The notes under the pieces: model-generated
Seen by the model: only the letters and a program-made list of their open reading frames with translations
Database searches by the model: none
What the model was told of the DNA's origin: nothing
Origin: Gammaproteobacteria bacterium
GTDB taxonomy: Bacteria; Pseudomonadota; Gammaproteobacteria; Pseudomonadales; Pseudohongiellaceae
Length of the DNA stretch: 53,402 nucleotides
NCBI GenBank assembly: GCA_016764875.1
Contig: JAESQX010000044.1
Coordinates: forward strand, 1-53,402
Direction of reading: 5' to 3'
Part shown: positions 1 to 8,750 of the stretch, piece after piece
Position numbering within the stretch: the first letter of the stretch is position 1
How the letters are laid out: each line of letters opens with the position of its first letter
Translations under genes and position numbers: made by a program

Positions 1-1134
1 TGGCGCGACTTTGCAGTACGGCTTCCTGCCCCTGCCATTGCCAGGGAATGCGAAAGCGCGTCAGGGCTTTTTCATTCTGATCAGAATCAAGCATGGCATA
101 GCCCAACTGCGACCACCGTCGGCTGAGACCTCGACACGACGTATTGCGCCAGCTCCTGACCAGGCAATGCCGTTGACCTGATAGAGACCGTGTCGCTTTA
201 ATGCCATCAGTCCTGATGGAGATGTAATCACCGACTTGGTTCCCATGGGGTAGGTGAATTGCAGGCTAAGTCGATCTTCTCTGGTGTCAGTGTATTTTGA
301 CGTTTCATCGCGGAACTGGGATGGTTGCTCGGACAATTTAAGCTGAGTCAGCCACTTAACGCTGATATTCCCTTCCCAGCCTGGCACCAACAGACGCATG
401 GGGTATCCTTGCTCCGGGCGAACGGGTTCGCCGTTTTGATAAAGGGCAATCAGCACATCATCCAGAGCCTTGTTGAGTGGCACCGAACGGCCCATGCTGG
501 CCGCATCCGCGCCCACAGCACTAACCCGCCTTGCTTCCGGTAGTACTCCCGCCTCATCAAGCAGGGTGGACAAGGGTATTCCCGTCCACTGCGCACAGGA
601 AACAAGACCATGTATGCTCTGGGCAGAACCGTCTGCGGGATTGTTGCCCCACAGTGTTCCGCTATTGCCCGAGCATTCCAGAAAATAAAATTTACTGACC
701 ATGGGGTAAGACAGTAAATCTTCGTAGCTGAATGACAACGCCTGCCTGACCAGCCCGTTAATTAATAATCGATGACTTGCAGGATTGATGTCAGGGATAC
801 CGCTATGGTGGCGTTCAAAGTGCAGACTATTGGGGGTAATTGTCCCCTGTAAAAGGTGTAGAGGGGACCGGGATGAGCCGCCGCCGGGGTACAGTGGATT
901 AGGATTGGCGGGGGTGCGAGCGATGTCTCGGGTGTAACTGGAAGGCTTTCCGTAGGCGCTGGGGCCGATGCCAGGTTGCTTCGACCAGGATGGTATTTCC
1001 AGGGATAACCCGCTCTCCGCGGCCATCACGCTGCTTGTTGCCAGCGTTCCGGCGGCCCCCAGCCCGAGCCCTAATAAATGGCGACGATTAATCAGTCCGT
1101 TGTCCGCCGCTTTTTCCAGTTTGTCATTGCTCAT
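1..1134 (-). CDS. soxC: SoxC-like sulfite dehydrogenase, molybdenum subunit (partial, apparent frameshift)
   Basis: Molybdopterin oxidoreductase of the sulfite oxidase/SoxC family. It is expected to oxidise sulfite, or enzyme-bound sulfane sulfur, in the periplasm. A twin-arginine export signal (NRRHLLGLGLG, residues 16-26) fits a folded, cofactor-loaded protein. The Mo-ligating cysteine lies in FLECSGN (about residue 154), followed by the family's VPGWEGN segment and the C-terminal Mo-co dimerisation domain (SADGGRSW). The open frame stops at position 61. After a single frame change near 95-105, however, the same strand continues as NEKALTRFRIPWQWQGQEAV to the window edge, which is the conserved SoxC C-terminus. 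The gene therefore appears to carry a one-base deletion (or two-base insertion), or the sequence has an error there. The end of the gene lies outside the window. No SoxD cytochrome is visible. Confidence 0.8.
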
Positions 1135-1354
1135 GGTAGTGCTCTCGAATTGCTTTGATTATTTTTTAAATTGACTGAAGGCATAATACTTGTCTGGTCT
1201 GCGTTGCTACTGCAATATTTATACAGATGAACTTCTACCATTGCCAGTATTGATTCTCCCTGCTATTACCCGGATTTCCGACCAAACTGACAGAACTCTA
1301 GCCAGACTCAATGTGCTAACCTAGCCACATACTTATTCAATAGAAAGGCATGAC

Positions 1355-2326
1355 ATGGCAGTATCGGATCAGTTACAAACCGGGTCAGGATTTGGCTCGA
1401 GAACCGAACCCTGGGAGGTGTTGAAAGGCATTGATCTCAGTGGTCAGGTGGTAATGGTAACCGGAGGTTACAGCGGCCTTGGGCTTGAAACTACCCGGGC
1501 ATTGGTTGCGGCGGGCGCCAGGGTTCATGTGCCCGTGCGCTCAGTGGAGAAAGCCGCCCTGACCCTTGCTGATATGCAGGGAGATATCGTTGTTGGCGAG
1601 ATGGATCTTGGCGATCTGGCCAGTGTGAGGGCCTACGCTCATCGGTTTCAAAGCAGTGAAGAAAAACTGGATGTACTTATTAATAATGCGGGTGTTATGG
1701 CCTGCCCTGAAACTCGAACGGGTAATAATTGGGAGAGTCAATTTGCCATAAATCATCTCGGGCATCATGTATTAACCACCGGGTTATTACCATCACTGAT
1801 GAATGCTGGGAAAGCACGGGTGATCAGCCTGTCGTCCAATGGCCACAAACGTTCCGATATCCGCTGGCATGACATTCATTTCATACATGAGCCCTACGAT
1901 AAATGGACAGCATACGGTCAGTCAAAAACCGCCAATGCGTTGTTTGCGCTGGGGCTGGATTTGAAATTTCGTAACCAGGGCATTCGTGGCTTTTCTGTAC
2001 ATCCAGGCGGAATCCTTACACCGCTACAACGCCATCTTGATAATGAAGAAATGGTGGCGCTGGGCTGGGTTGATGAACAAGGGAATATGTCCGAGCAGGT
2101 CAAGACACTGTTTAAAACACCCAGCCAGGGGTGTTCCACCAGTTTGTGGGCGGCAACCAGTCCGGCTCTGGACAACAAAGGTGGTTTGTATTGTGAGGAC
2201 TGCGATGTGGCGGTTGTTGCAACTGATGTGGCTGCCCGTCATAAAGGCGTTGCACCGTGGGCTGTGAATGATGAAAGCGCTCTGCGTTTATGGGATTTAA
2301 CTGAAAAAATGTTGGAAAATCAGTAG
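1355..2326 (+). CDS. Short-chain dehydrogenase/reductase (SDR)
   Basis: NAD(P)-dependent oxidoreductase of unknown substrate, 323 residues and cytosolic. The cofactor motif TGGYSGLG is at residues 36-43, NNAG at 110-113, the catalytic serine in ISLSSNG (about 160), and the YxxxK pair is Y187/K191 (YGQSKTAN). The length and the SxxGHxR sequence after the serine resemble the retinol-dehydrogenase/WWOX-like subgroup of bacterial SDRs, but the substrate cannot be inferred. The ATG is preceded by GAAAGG at suitable distance. The gene stands alone, divergent from soxC and convergent with the DUF599 gene. Confidence 0.85.
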   Translation: MAVSDQLQTGSGFGSRTEPWEVLKGIDLSGQVVMVTGGYSGLGLETTRALVAAGARVHVPVRSVEKAALTLADMQGDIVVGEMDLGDLASVRAYAHRFQSSEEKLDVLINNAGVMACPETRTGNNWESQFAINHLGHHVLTTGLLPSLMNAGKARVISLSSNGHKRSDIRWHDIHFIHEPYDKWTAYGQSKTANALFALGLDLKFRNQGIRGFSVHPGGILTPLQRHLDNEEMVALGWVDEQGNMSEQVKTLFKTPSQGCSTSLWAATSPALDNKGGLYCEDCDVAVVATDVAARHKGVAPWAVNDESALRLWDLTEKMLENQ

Positions 2327-2345
2327 GGATCAGGTCGTTGTTGTT

Positions 2346-2411
2346 GGCGGGCTTGATTGGTATCGCGCAGGCCTGATGGTCGACCAGGGCTCAGAACTCA
2401 AATCAACCGCC
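2346..2411. terminator. Nested inverted repeat between convergent genes
   Basis: The outer arms GGCGG..TTGATT (2346-2358) and AATCAACCGCC (2401-2411) are complementary except for a two-base bulge. Inside them, GCC..TGGTC/GACCA..GGC (2371-2390) forms a second stem around a 10-base palindrome. It lies exactly between the 3' ends of the SDR and DUF599 genes, so a bidirectional transcript-end structure is likely. There is no clear U-tract, so a classical Rho-independent terminator is not proven. Confidence 0.35.
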
Positions 2412-2421
2412 TGAACCGGGA

Positions 2422-3177
2422 CTATTCGTCAGGCCTGGTTTCTACGTCCTGGTCTTTATCAGCAGGGATGATCCTTCGAGACATGATCAGCGCCTGCACG
2501 GTTGAAGATTTGAATTCTCTGCGATAAAGCACAAGTACAATACACGCGCAGGCGAACATAAATACCCACGAGTTAATAAACCAGGCGAGGGCGGCCAATG
2601 CGAAATAATAAGCGCGCAGGCCGTAATTATAACTGTGAGCAGCCCGGTCCAGCACCTTGGCCATAGCCTTAAAATCCCGGTCTACAAAGGTGGCTCTGAA
2701 ATTTGGTGCCTCTTTGTAGTATTTCACGGTATGGAACGAGGAACCAAAAAGTATAAAGCAAAATCCATATTGTCGCATTGACCAGGTGAAGGTGAAAAAG
2801 GCATAGGCAAAAATGACTATCAACAGCATTAGTTTCATCTGAATGATCTGGATGGAAACCGCAGTGACAAAACTCAAAGTAGACAAGTTCATAAATACTT
2901 CACTGGATGTACTTACTACGGTTACCAGGCTGGCGAGTATTAACAACGATGTTGAAGCAAAGAAAGACACCTGCTTCTCAAGGCTGGCGAGCAGTTCGGC
3001 ATCAACTTCGCTCATGCCTGTAAGAGTGAGCTTTTGTACCCACTCTTTTCGAAAGCTATAGAGAACACTGGAAAGGGTATTGGTTTTTTTTGCCGCCCGA
3101 CGGGCAAACGTACTGTAGCCTATCCAGCAAAAAAAGAACCAGATGAAGCAGAGAACATCCAGCAGAGTAATATCCAT
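2422..3177 (-). CDS. DUF599 family inner-membrane protein
   Basis: 251-residue membrane protein with about four to five hydrophobic helices. The N-terminal segment LLDVLCFIWFFFCWIGYSTF, a middle pair (around residues 75-130) and a C-terminal helix near FINSWVFMFACACIVLVL are visible. The overall pattern, including the conserved RAAHSYNYGLRAYYFALA stretch, matches the DUF599 family, whose function is unknown. I chose the ATG at 3177 because it follows AGGAAAA seven bases upstream; a longer frame starts at 3231 without such a site. It is transcribed divergently from the ModF-like gene and nothing suggests an operon. Confidence 0.75.
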   Translation of the reverse strand: MDITLLDVLCFIWFFFCWIGYSTFARRAAKKTNTLSSVLYSFRKEWVQKLTLTGMSEVDAELLASLEKQVSFFASTSLLILASLVTVVSTSSEVFMNLSTLSFVTAVSIQIIQMKLMLLIVIFAYAFFTFTWSMRQYGFCFILFGSSFHTVKYYKEAPNFRATFVDRDFKAMAKVLDRAAHSYNYGLRAYYFALAALAWFINSWVFMFACACIVLVLYRREFKSSTVQALIMSRRIIPADKDQDVETRPDE

Positions 3178-3303
3178 CAGTAATTTTCCTGCGCCTGACA
3201 GCGAGAATGAAGAGCCTGTAAAATACAACAACTATATGACATAACAATGATACTGGTGATTATAACCAATTATCTGGCAGGTTATTAGAGGGAAAATATA
3301 TCC

Positions 3304-4821
3304 ATGGCAATCCAGGGTCGAAATTCTCAGGCTATGGTCACCATAAAGAACGCCAGTGTTCGCATCAGCCGAACCAGGCAGCTGAAAGTTGGTAATTTTC
3401 AAATTCTTCCCGGCCAGCACTGGTGCGTTTTTGGTGGAAACGGAGCAGGTAAGACATTGCTGGCCCGAATGATAAGTGGTGATCTGCTACCGGGGCTACG
3501 ATATGTCAGTTATGGCCCTGAATTCGAGCCCGCAAGTGATTTAATCAACGTGTCTTTTGAAGAACAACAAAAACTCTGGGAGCGGGATAATCGCCACGAT
3601 GTGAGTGAGTACATGGCAGATGCGCTGGATGTGGGTACTACTGTTGATGCATTATTAACCCAGCGGGCTGTGGGCAGCCGTAAGGAAACGGAAAGTGATT
3701 TACAAATCCTGAGGGAACTGGGCATTGAACAGATACGTGACAGTGGGGTTCGCTTTCTTTCTTCAGGCCAGGTAAGGAAAGTTCTGCTGGCCCGAGCACT
3801 ATTGAGCAAACAGGCCGGACGAGCCAGATTGTTGATACTGGATGAGCCATTGGAAGCCATTGATAAACAGTCGCAACCCCAGGTCGCCGATTTAATTAAC
3901 CTCTGGATGGATCAGGACAACAGCACCCTGGCGTTGTGCCGGAGCGAGCAGAATATTCTTTCCGGCATTACCCATATGGCGGTGATGAAGGACCTGCAGA
4001 TTCTACGACAGGGTCCGGTGGACGAGGTTCGTAATAGCGAAGAGTTTCGGCAACTTACGCAATTGAAGATGAACAGGAGAATCCGAATTCCACGTTCTGG
4101 CCCTCTGCCAGAGAAAAACAATAGCGCTGCTCCCCCGATCCAGCTTAGAGGTGTAACAGCGCTTTATCGGGACAAGCTGGTGTTGAACAATATTTCATGG
4201 AAAATGGACAGATGCCACAACACCTTGATTGAAGGTCCCAATGGCTGCGGAAAATCCACTTTACTGAGTCTGATCGATGGTGAAAACCATAAGGCTTATG
4301 GGCAGGAGGTGTATTTATTCGGCCTCAAACGCGGCAGCGGAGAATCAGTCTGGGATATTAAGTCTCACTTCGGAGTAGTATCCAACGAAATACACACCAA
4401 GTATATCAGGGGCAGGAAAGTACTGGATGTTGTTGTGTCAGGATTCTTTGATTCCATTGGATTATATGATGACAGTGGTGGCAGCCAGATAGAAATAGCT
4501 CGGCAATGGCTGGCGCAACTGGGTATTGCCGAATTAACCAAAGATTCGTATGAAGAAATTTCCTTTGGTCAGCAAAAGTTGGTCTTATTGGCACGAGCAA
4601 TGGTTAAGCAACCTGATATTCTGATTCTGGACGAACCGTGTGTCGGGCTTGATGACCACTTCCGAAGTTTTATCCTCCGGGCCGTAGATGCCATAACACA
4701 ATCTACCTCAACACAGATTGTGTTTGTCAGCCATACTGAAGGTGAGCAGCCCGATTGTATTAACCAGCATATTCGTTTCGTGCCCGCAGGCACGGGTGGA
4801 TATACTCTTGTTATTACCTGA
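3304..4821 (+). CDS. modF: ModF-like protein with two ABC ATPase domains
   Basis: 505-residue soluble protein with two complete ABC nucleotide-binding domains and no membrane segment. This is the layout of E. coli ModF (PhrA). Domain 1 has Walker A GGNGAGKT (44-51), signature LSSGQVRK and Walker B LLILDEP. Domain 2 has GPNGCGKST (about 312-320), SFGQQKLVLLARA and LILDEP. ModF is linked by position to molybdate uptake in E. coli, but its biochemical role is unsettled. Here no modABC is next to it, although several molybdoenzymes are in the window. The ATG at 3304 follows a GAGGGA-like site; 3334 is an internal alternative without one. Convergent with the CBS gene, with only five bases between stops. 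Confidence 0.8.
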   Translation: MAIQGRNSQAMVTIKNASVRISRTRQLKVGNFQILPGQHWCVFGGNGAGKTLLARMISGDLLPGLRYVSYGPEFEPASDLINVSFEEQQKLWERDNRHDVSEYMADALDVGTTVDALLTQRAVGSRKETESDLQILRELGIEQIRDSGVRFLSSGQVRKVLLARALLSKQAGRARLLILDEPLEAIDKQSQPQVADLINLWMDQDNSTLALCRSEQNILSGITHMAVMKDLQILRQGPVDEVRNSEEFRQLTQLKMNRRIRIPRSGPLPEKNNSAAPPIQLRGVTALYRDKLVLNNISWKMDRCHNTLIEGPNGCGKSTLLSLIDGENHKAYGQEVYLFGLKRGSGESVWDIKSHFGVVSNEIHTKYIRGRKVLDVVVSGFFDSIGLYDDSGGSQIEIARQWLAQLGIAELTKDSYEEISFGQQKLVLLARAMVKQPDILILDEPCVGLDDHFRSFILRAVDAITQSTSTQIVFVSHTEGEQPDCINQHIRFVPAGTGGYTLVIT

Positions 4822-4826
4822 GCAGA

Positions 4827-5255
4827 TCAGCCTTTAATGTAATTTTCCAAATGCTCAATAGTTGAATGTTGCTCACTGATTACCATTTTAACCAGGTCAC
4901 CGATGGAAATAATGCCAACTACCTGATCCTTGTCTACAATGGGTAAATGACGAATTCGATGCACGGTCATCAGCGAGAGAGAATCGTCAATCCGATGACT
5001 GGATGGAATTGTAATTACTTCCCGTGTCATTATGGCCCTTACGGGCGTTTCCTTTGACGACCTGCCTTTGAGAATGACTTCTCGGGCATAGTCCCGTTCT
5101 GAGAATATGCCTGTTAGATGATTATTTTCCATGACCAGTACGGCGCCAATGCGTTTGTCAGCCATTAACTGAATTGCAGAAAAAATTGTTTCTTCAGGTG
5201 CAACCGACCAGATGGCTTGTTCCTTGGTATCCAGAATCTGTTTTACTGTACTCAT
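4827..5255 (-). CDS. CBS-domain pair protein
   Basis: 142-residue stand-alone protein made of two CBS domains (about 15-65 and 78-130), with the typical SERDYAREVILKG and ISIGDLVKMVI segments at the domain ends. Such proteins bind adenosyl ligands (AMP, ATP, NADH, SAM) and modulate partners; the ligand and partner here are unknown. The ATG follows AGGAG seven bases upstream. No partner enzyme is adjacent in the same direction, so it is probably transcribed alone from the 312-base gap upstream. Confidence 0.85.
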   Translation of the reverse strand: MSTVKQILDTKEQAIWSVAPEETIFSAIQLMADKRIGAVLVMENNHLTGIFSERDYAREVILKGRSSKETPVRAIMTREVITIPSSHRIDDSLSLMTVHRIRHLPIVDKDQVVGIISIGDLVKMVISEQHSTIEHLENYIKG

Positions 5256-5567
5256 AGCTAGTCTCCTGGGGCCTTAATCAACAATGGTATGAAAAGTCAG
5301 TATCGTATCAAGTAGCCCTCTTTTACTTTTAGACAATGAAAGCTCCGGAAATGTTCGTTTACGAAGAAACATTTATAAAACTACTTTTCAATATGACCAG
5401 AGGGCTCAGGGGCAAGTGGGTACTTCTAAAGAATCGGGGTCAGGCTTGAGAGACAATGTATCGATGGCACGAATTCCCGCCGTTTAGTGGCCAACTTGTC
5501 ACTCGCTAAGAGCGTACGTTAGAGTCGTCATTAAGCAGACTACTTAATCACAGGTTTCCTGATTTAT
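5256..5567. other. 312-base gap: CBS promoter region, palindrome and transposase remnant
   Basis: No intact gene is here. The left part must carry the promoter of the leftward CBS gene. Positions 5349-5374 contain a symmetric element: outer arms AAATG (5349-5353) and CATTT (5370-5374) around a perfect palindrome TTCGT-TT-ACGAA (5354-5365), which could be an operator. The right part (5431-5530) is the decayed transposase start described separately. The leader of the pyroglutamyl-peptidase-like gene occupies the last 40 bases. Confidence 0.5.
5431..5530 (+). pseudogene. Decayed 5' end of a REP-associated (Y1/RAYT) transposase gene
   Basis: GAATCGGGGTCAGGCTTGAG (5431-5450) resembles the GGGGTCAG-type leader often found in front of RAYT genes. 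An ATG at 5464 opens the peptide MARIP. After skipping two bases the frame continues RLVA, and a further degraded stretch (GTCACT...GTACGTT, 5499-5520) resembles the family's VTQRGVR. Proteins of this family commonly begin MAR-(I/L)-PRLV. Only about 70 bases of coding sequence survive, with frameshifts and a stop, so this is a relic. The match is from memory of the family and needs a search. Confidence 0.4.
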
Positions 5568-6182
5568 ATGACGAATATATTACTAACCGGTTTCACACCC
5601 TTTGCAGGTCGGGATGTAAATGCGTCCTGGATTGCAGCGTCGTTGTTGCAGCAACATCTGGGTTGCGCGGATGTTGCCAGCATTGAAATTCCTGTGGAAT
5701 GGGGTAAGCCGGAAAAAATCCTGGATCGCGCGATAAGGAAATTTCGTCCTGAGATAATCATTTCCATGGGGGAGGGCAAGAGGGGTTGTTTCCAACTGGA
5801 AACCCTGGCGCTGAATCTCAGGGCCAGGAAACAGGATAATAAAGACGGCTATCCACCTGCGGCAAAAGTGGCTTTGGCCGGGCCGCCGAGTATAAAGAGC
5901 AGTGCTCCGGTGTTTGAGATTCGTAGACAGCTGGTAAGCAGGGGGGTACCTGTATTGTTATCACTGAATGCTGGCAGATTCCTTTGCGAAGAAACCTTGT
6001 TTGTACTTGAGCACAATTGTAAACGCCATGCCGAGGTAAAACTTGTACTGTTTGTGCATGTACCGCCCTACGGGACTTCCTTGAAATTTAAATACCAGGA
6101 CAGGATTTGCGATCACGAGTTGTTACTTGAATTTTCTCGAGACTTATTTGAAGCAGTTACCCTACACCTTCAATCTGGCTGA
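5568..6182 (+). CDS. pcp: Pyroglutamyl-peptidase I-like (peptidase C15) protein
   Basis: 204-residue cytosolic protein of the C15 cysteine peptidase family, which removes N-terminal pyroglutamate from peptides. The opening ILLTGFTPFAGRDVNAS matches the family. The catalytic triad seems intact: Glu78 in QLETLALN, Cys140 in NAGRFLCEE and His164 in FVHVPP. The middle is divergent and short compared with canonical enzymes (about 215 residues), so the substrate may differ. No strong ribosome-binding site precedes the ATG. It stands between the transposase remnant and the phosphatase gene, with an 80-base gap downstream. Confidence 0.75.
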   Translation: MTNILLTGFTPFAGRDVNASWIAASLLQQHLGCADVASIEIPVEWGKPEKILDRAIRKFRPEIIISMGEGKRGCFQLETLALNLRARKQDNKDGYPPAAKVALAGPPSIKSSAPVFEIRRQLVSRGVPVLLSLNAGRFLCEETLFVLEHNCKRHAEVKLVLFVHVPPYGTSLKFKYQDRICDHELLLEFSRDLFEAVTLHLQSG

Positions 6183-6262
6183 CTTCTAAACGTACCATCT
6201 TACTGATAAAGTTATCGCTTAGTAAAATCGCACAATAGTACGCAATGAATGGGGATTCCACT

Positions 6263-6835
6263 ATGAATAGACTAGCTGTATTCGCTGCTGGACTGCTTAT
6301 GTCAATGCAGGGATTGGCTCTGGAAGAACCAGATGCGGCTCTGGTTGATATCGTCAACTTCCGTCAGTACAGTTCGTTATTTGCCAGTGCAGGGCAACCA
6401 AGTCGTGAACAATTCCAGCTGTTAAGTGAGCATGGATTTGAGAAGATTATTTATATCGCCTTTACCAATTCCCCCAATGCAGTTGCTGATGAAGACCAGG
6501 TGGTTAAAGATGCTGGCATGGAGTACATGCAGGTACCAGTGGATTTTTTCAATCCACTACCTAGTGAATTCTATGCTTTTGCTGACTCAATGCAGCGAGA
6601 TACCCAAAAGAAAACTTTATTGCACTGTCAGGTAAATGCCCGCGCCACGGCATTCAGTTTTCTCTATAGGGTCATCTATGAAGATGTTTCAGTAGCCCAG
6701 GCCAAGGCGGATATGAATACAGTGTGGCAGCCTAATGAAGTGTGGCGGGATTTTATTTTTGAAGTGTTATCACTTAATGACAAGTCGCCAGATTGTGCCG
6801 GCTGTGATTGGACACCACCCCCTCCCAGGCAGTAA
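6263..6835 (+). CDS. Exported DUF442/tyrosine-phosphatase-like protein
   Basis: 190-residue protein with a Sec signal peptide (MNRLAVFAAGLLMSMQGLAL) followed by a cysteine-phosphatase fold of the DUF442/beta-lactamase-hydrolase-like type. The visible features are SAGQPSREQF, a strand IIYIAF, and the catalytic loop HCQVNARATAF, where Cys and Arg are separated by four residues as in rhodanese/DUF442 loops rather than the five of classical phosphatases. The tail has a CAGC pair and a proline run. I chose the ATG at 6263 because GGGGA precedes it and the signal peptide starts there; an in-frame ATG at 6245 has no such site. Substrate unknown. Confidence 0.75.
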   Translation: MNRLAVFAAGLLMSMQGLALEEPDAALVDIVNFRQYSSLFASAGQPSREQFQLLSEHGFEKIIYIAFTNSPNAVADEDQVVKDAGMEYMQVPVDFFNPLPSEFYAFADSMQRDTQKKTLLHCQVNARATAFSFLYRVIYEDVSVAQAKADMNTVWQPNEVWRDFIFEVLSLNDKSPDCAGCDWTPPPPRQ

Positions 6836-6842
6836 CAAGGGG

Positions 6843-6870
6843 TAAAAAACGCCCCGCAAGGCAGGGCGTT
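6843..6870 (-). terminator. Rho-independent terminator of the redoxin/cytochrome/copper gene
   Basis: Read leftward, AACGCCC (6870-6864) pairs with GGGCGTT (6854-6848) across a nine-base loop and is followed by a run of T (6849-6844). It sits 24 bases after the stop of the leftward gene. In the + direction no T-run follows, so it mainly serves the minus strand. Confidence 0.8.
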
Positions 6871-6893
6871 CTGGTCAGGAATTCCGGGGGTTT

Positions 6894-8750
6894 TTACTCG
6901 CCACCCTGGTCAACATATTTCCAGGAGTAAAATCCCATAAACATCTCTTCCCAACTTTGTTCGCCCCAATAAACAGGTGTATTTGGGTCGGGGTTGAAAT
7001 TGTTCTGAGACGAGTTGTCAAAAGCCCCTCTGGCGACAATTTTGGTGCCCGCCGGAACCAGTAGCGGTTCTTCCAGTTCATGGCTTAATTGCCAGTTAAA
7101 CGAATAGTTTGGCACTGACATGATTAGCTCTTCCCTGCCATCGGGATAAACCGCCGTAAAATTCATACGCTTGCCACGAAAATGCATGTGAGGCAGAAAA
7201 CTTTGTATATAGGCATCTTGAGGAACCACGGTAGTGATTTCCATTTCATGATCCTTGGCCTGGGCCGGGATATCAACAGCGAAAGAATTTGCCACACCCC
7301 GAGACATTCGCTCAGCGGGTATTTCTCCTTCAGGATAGAAGTAGATACCTATTTTGGTGGTATCGGTAGTTTCCTTTCCGGATGTGGTGTAGTGCAACTG
7401 TAGGCTCAGGCTTGATCCGGCACGCAGGAGTCCACCAACCCCTGGAGAGTACATGTTAGAAGAGGTTCCTGGTGCATATCCGGCAATGGATGCTGTATCA
7501 GCGTCTACACCGCCACGGAGCAATTCACCGACATCTACAGCGGGGCCCAATAACGCCATAATCTCCGCTATTTTAGGCCTTTCCCCGGATGCGGCGCTGG
7601 CAAACAATTTGACGCGTATTTCCTGAGCGCGTTCTTCAGGTAAGCTGTTAATCAGCTCCATTATAATTTGTTGGGGATTGCGCCGGCCTTCGGGAGGCAC
7701 AACGGAGGTGATTACATGGTGAACCACGCTTGGATCACCTGGTACTAATTCACTACCGCGTACCCAGACATCTTTTGCCAGGCCAAGGTCGATAGGAATA
7801 TCCCTGTAATCAAGTATGCCGGTCGCAGGAATAGCCTGTGGTGGAATCTGCACAATCAGATCAGGTTCACCGTTGGACCACTCGGACTCTGGCCAGGTCA
7901 ATTCGGCCAGGGGATCCACATCACCATCTACCGGCGCACCAGCATTAACCCAGTGAACCAGGGTTTGCATGTCAGCATCGGTCAGGTTCATTTCATTCTT
8001 GATTTTGTGGCCAACTTTATTGTCGATCTGGCCCGGGGGCATACGCTTGGTCAGTACTACTTCGCGAATCATCGGCGACCAACCCTGGGCTGACATGTGG
8101 CTGTCCAGCGCAAATGGCGCAATGCCATCAGCTCGATGGCAGCTGGCACATTTTTCGGCAATGATTGGAGCAACATCCGCTACATAAGAAGGAACGGTCT
8201 GCTCATGTCTGGCCAGTACGGGAAAATCAATCAGGGTACCCGAGGCCTGGATGGTAGTCTCAACTTCTTCTGAACGCAGCGTTTGTTGAAGCGCGGCTTC
8301 CAGATGGCCCTGTACTGGACCACGGTATGTCACTTCAAAGGTTTTGGGATTGTAAATTACCGCTTCGCCAATGTGTTTTACTCCCAATGCTTCAGCCACT
8401 AGCTGTGTATCATCCATTAGCACAGGCAGATCGATGCCCAATGCATCAACTTCACGCATTACGGCCTCGCGGTCAGTTTGAATTCCCGGGTTGAGCAGCA
8501 TGAAAACGACACCCTGATTCTTGTACTGGTCTGCCAGAGTGAGGAAGTCCGCCAGGTTATCTTGCACTTCCTTTGCTCCGTTGGCCTGAACCATCAGCAC
8601 GACGGCTTCCTGGTCGTCATACCAGGCCATGTGATGGAAAGTGCCTTTGTGGTCGATCAATGCGAAGTCACCAACTCGATCAGCCGCCACTGAAAAAGTG
8701 GTGGCGCAAGTAAGCAACAAACCTGTAAAAGAAAGTATTAGATTTTTCAC
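6894..8750 (-). CDS. Periplasmic redoxin-cytochrome c-copper monooxygenase (PHM-like) fusion protein
   Basis: 618-residue secreted protein with three parts. Residues 1-22 are a Sec signal. Residues 25-160 form a thioredoxin-like domain that has no CxxC or peroxidatic Cys (VLMVQANGAKEV lies where the active site would be). Residues 190-275 are a c-type cytochrome with one haem site CASCH (201-205) and a likely axial Met in RMPP (237). Residues 300-618 resemble the copper type II ascorbate-dependent monooxygenase (PHM) core. Its copper ligands appear intact: His344-His345 (VVHHV), His453 (LQLHY), His521/His523 (HMH) and Met603 or Met605 (EEMFM). It may hydroxylate or oxidise a small substrate with electrons passed through the haem; the substrate is unknown. 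The start is a GTG at 8750 behind GAGGAAA; the longer ATG frame (8897) would bury the signal peptide. Confidence 0.8.
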   Translation of the reverse strand: MKNLILSFTGLLLTCATTFSVAADRVGDFALIDHKGTFHHMAWYDDQEAVVLMVQANGAKEVQDNLADFLTLADQYKNQGVVFMLLNPGIQTDREAVMREVDALGIDLPVLMDDTQLVAEALGVKHIGEAVIYNPKTFEVTYRGPVQGHLEAALQQTLRSEEVETTIQASGTLIDFPVLARHEQTVPSYVADVAPIIAEKCASCHRADGIAPFALDSHMSAQGWSPMIREVVLTKRMPPGQIDNKVGHKIKNEMNLTDADMQTLVHWVNAGAPVDGDVDPLAELTWPESEWSNGEPDLIVQIPPQAIPATGILDYRDIPIDLGLAKDVWVRGSELVPGDPSVVHHVITSVVPPEGRRNPQQIIMELINSLPEERAQEIRVKLFASAASGERPKIAEIMALLGPAVDVGELLRGGVDADTASIAGYAPGTSSNMYSPGVGGLLRAGSSLSLQLHYTTSGKETTDTTKIGIYFYPEGEIPAERMSRGVANSFAVDIPAQAKDHEMEITTVVPQDAYIQSFLPHMHFRGKRMNFTAVYPDGREELIMSVPNYSFNWQLSHELEEPLLVPAGTKIVARGAFDNSSQNNFNPDPNTPVYWGEQSWEEMFMGFYSWKYVDQGGE

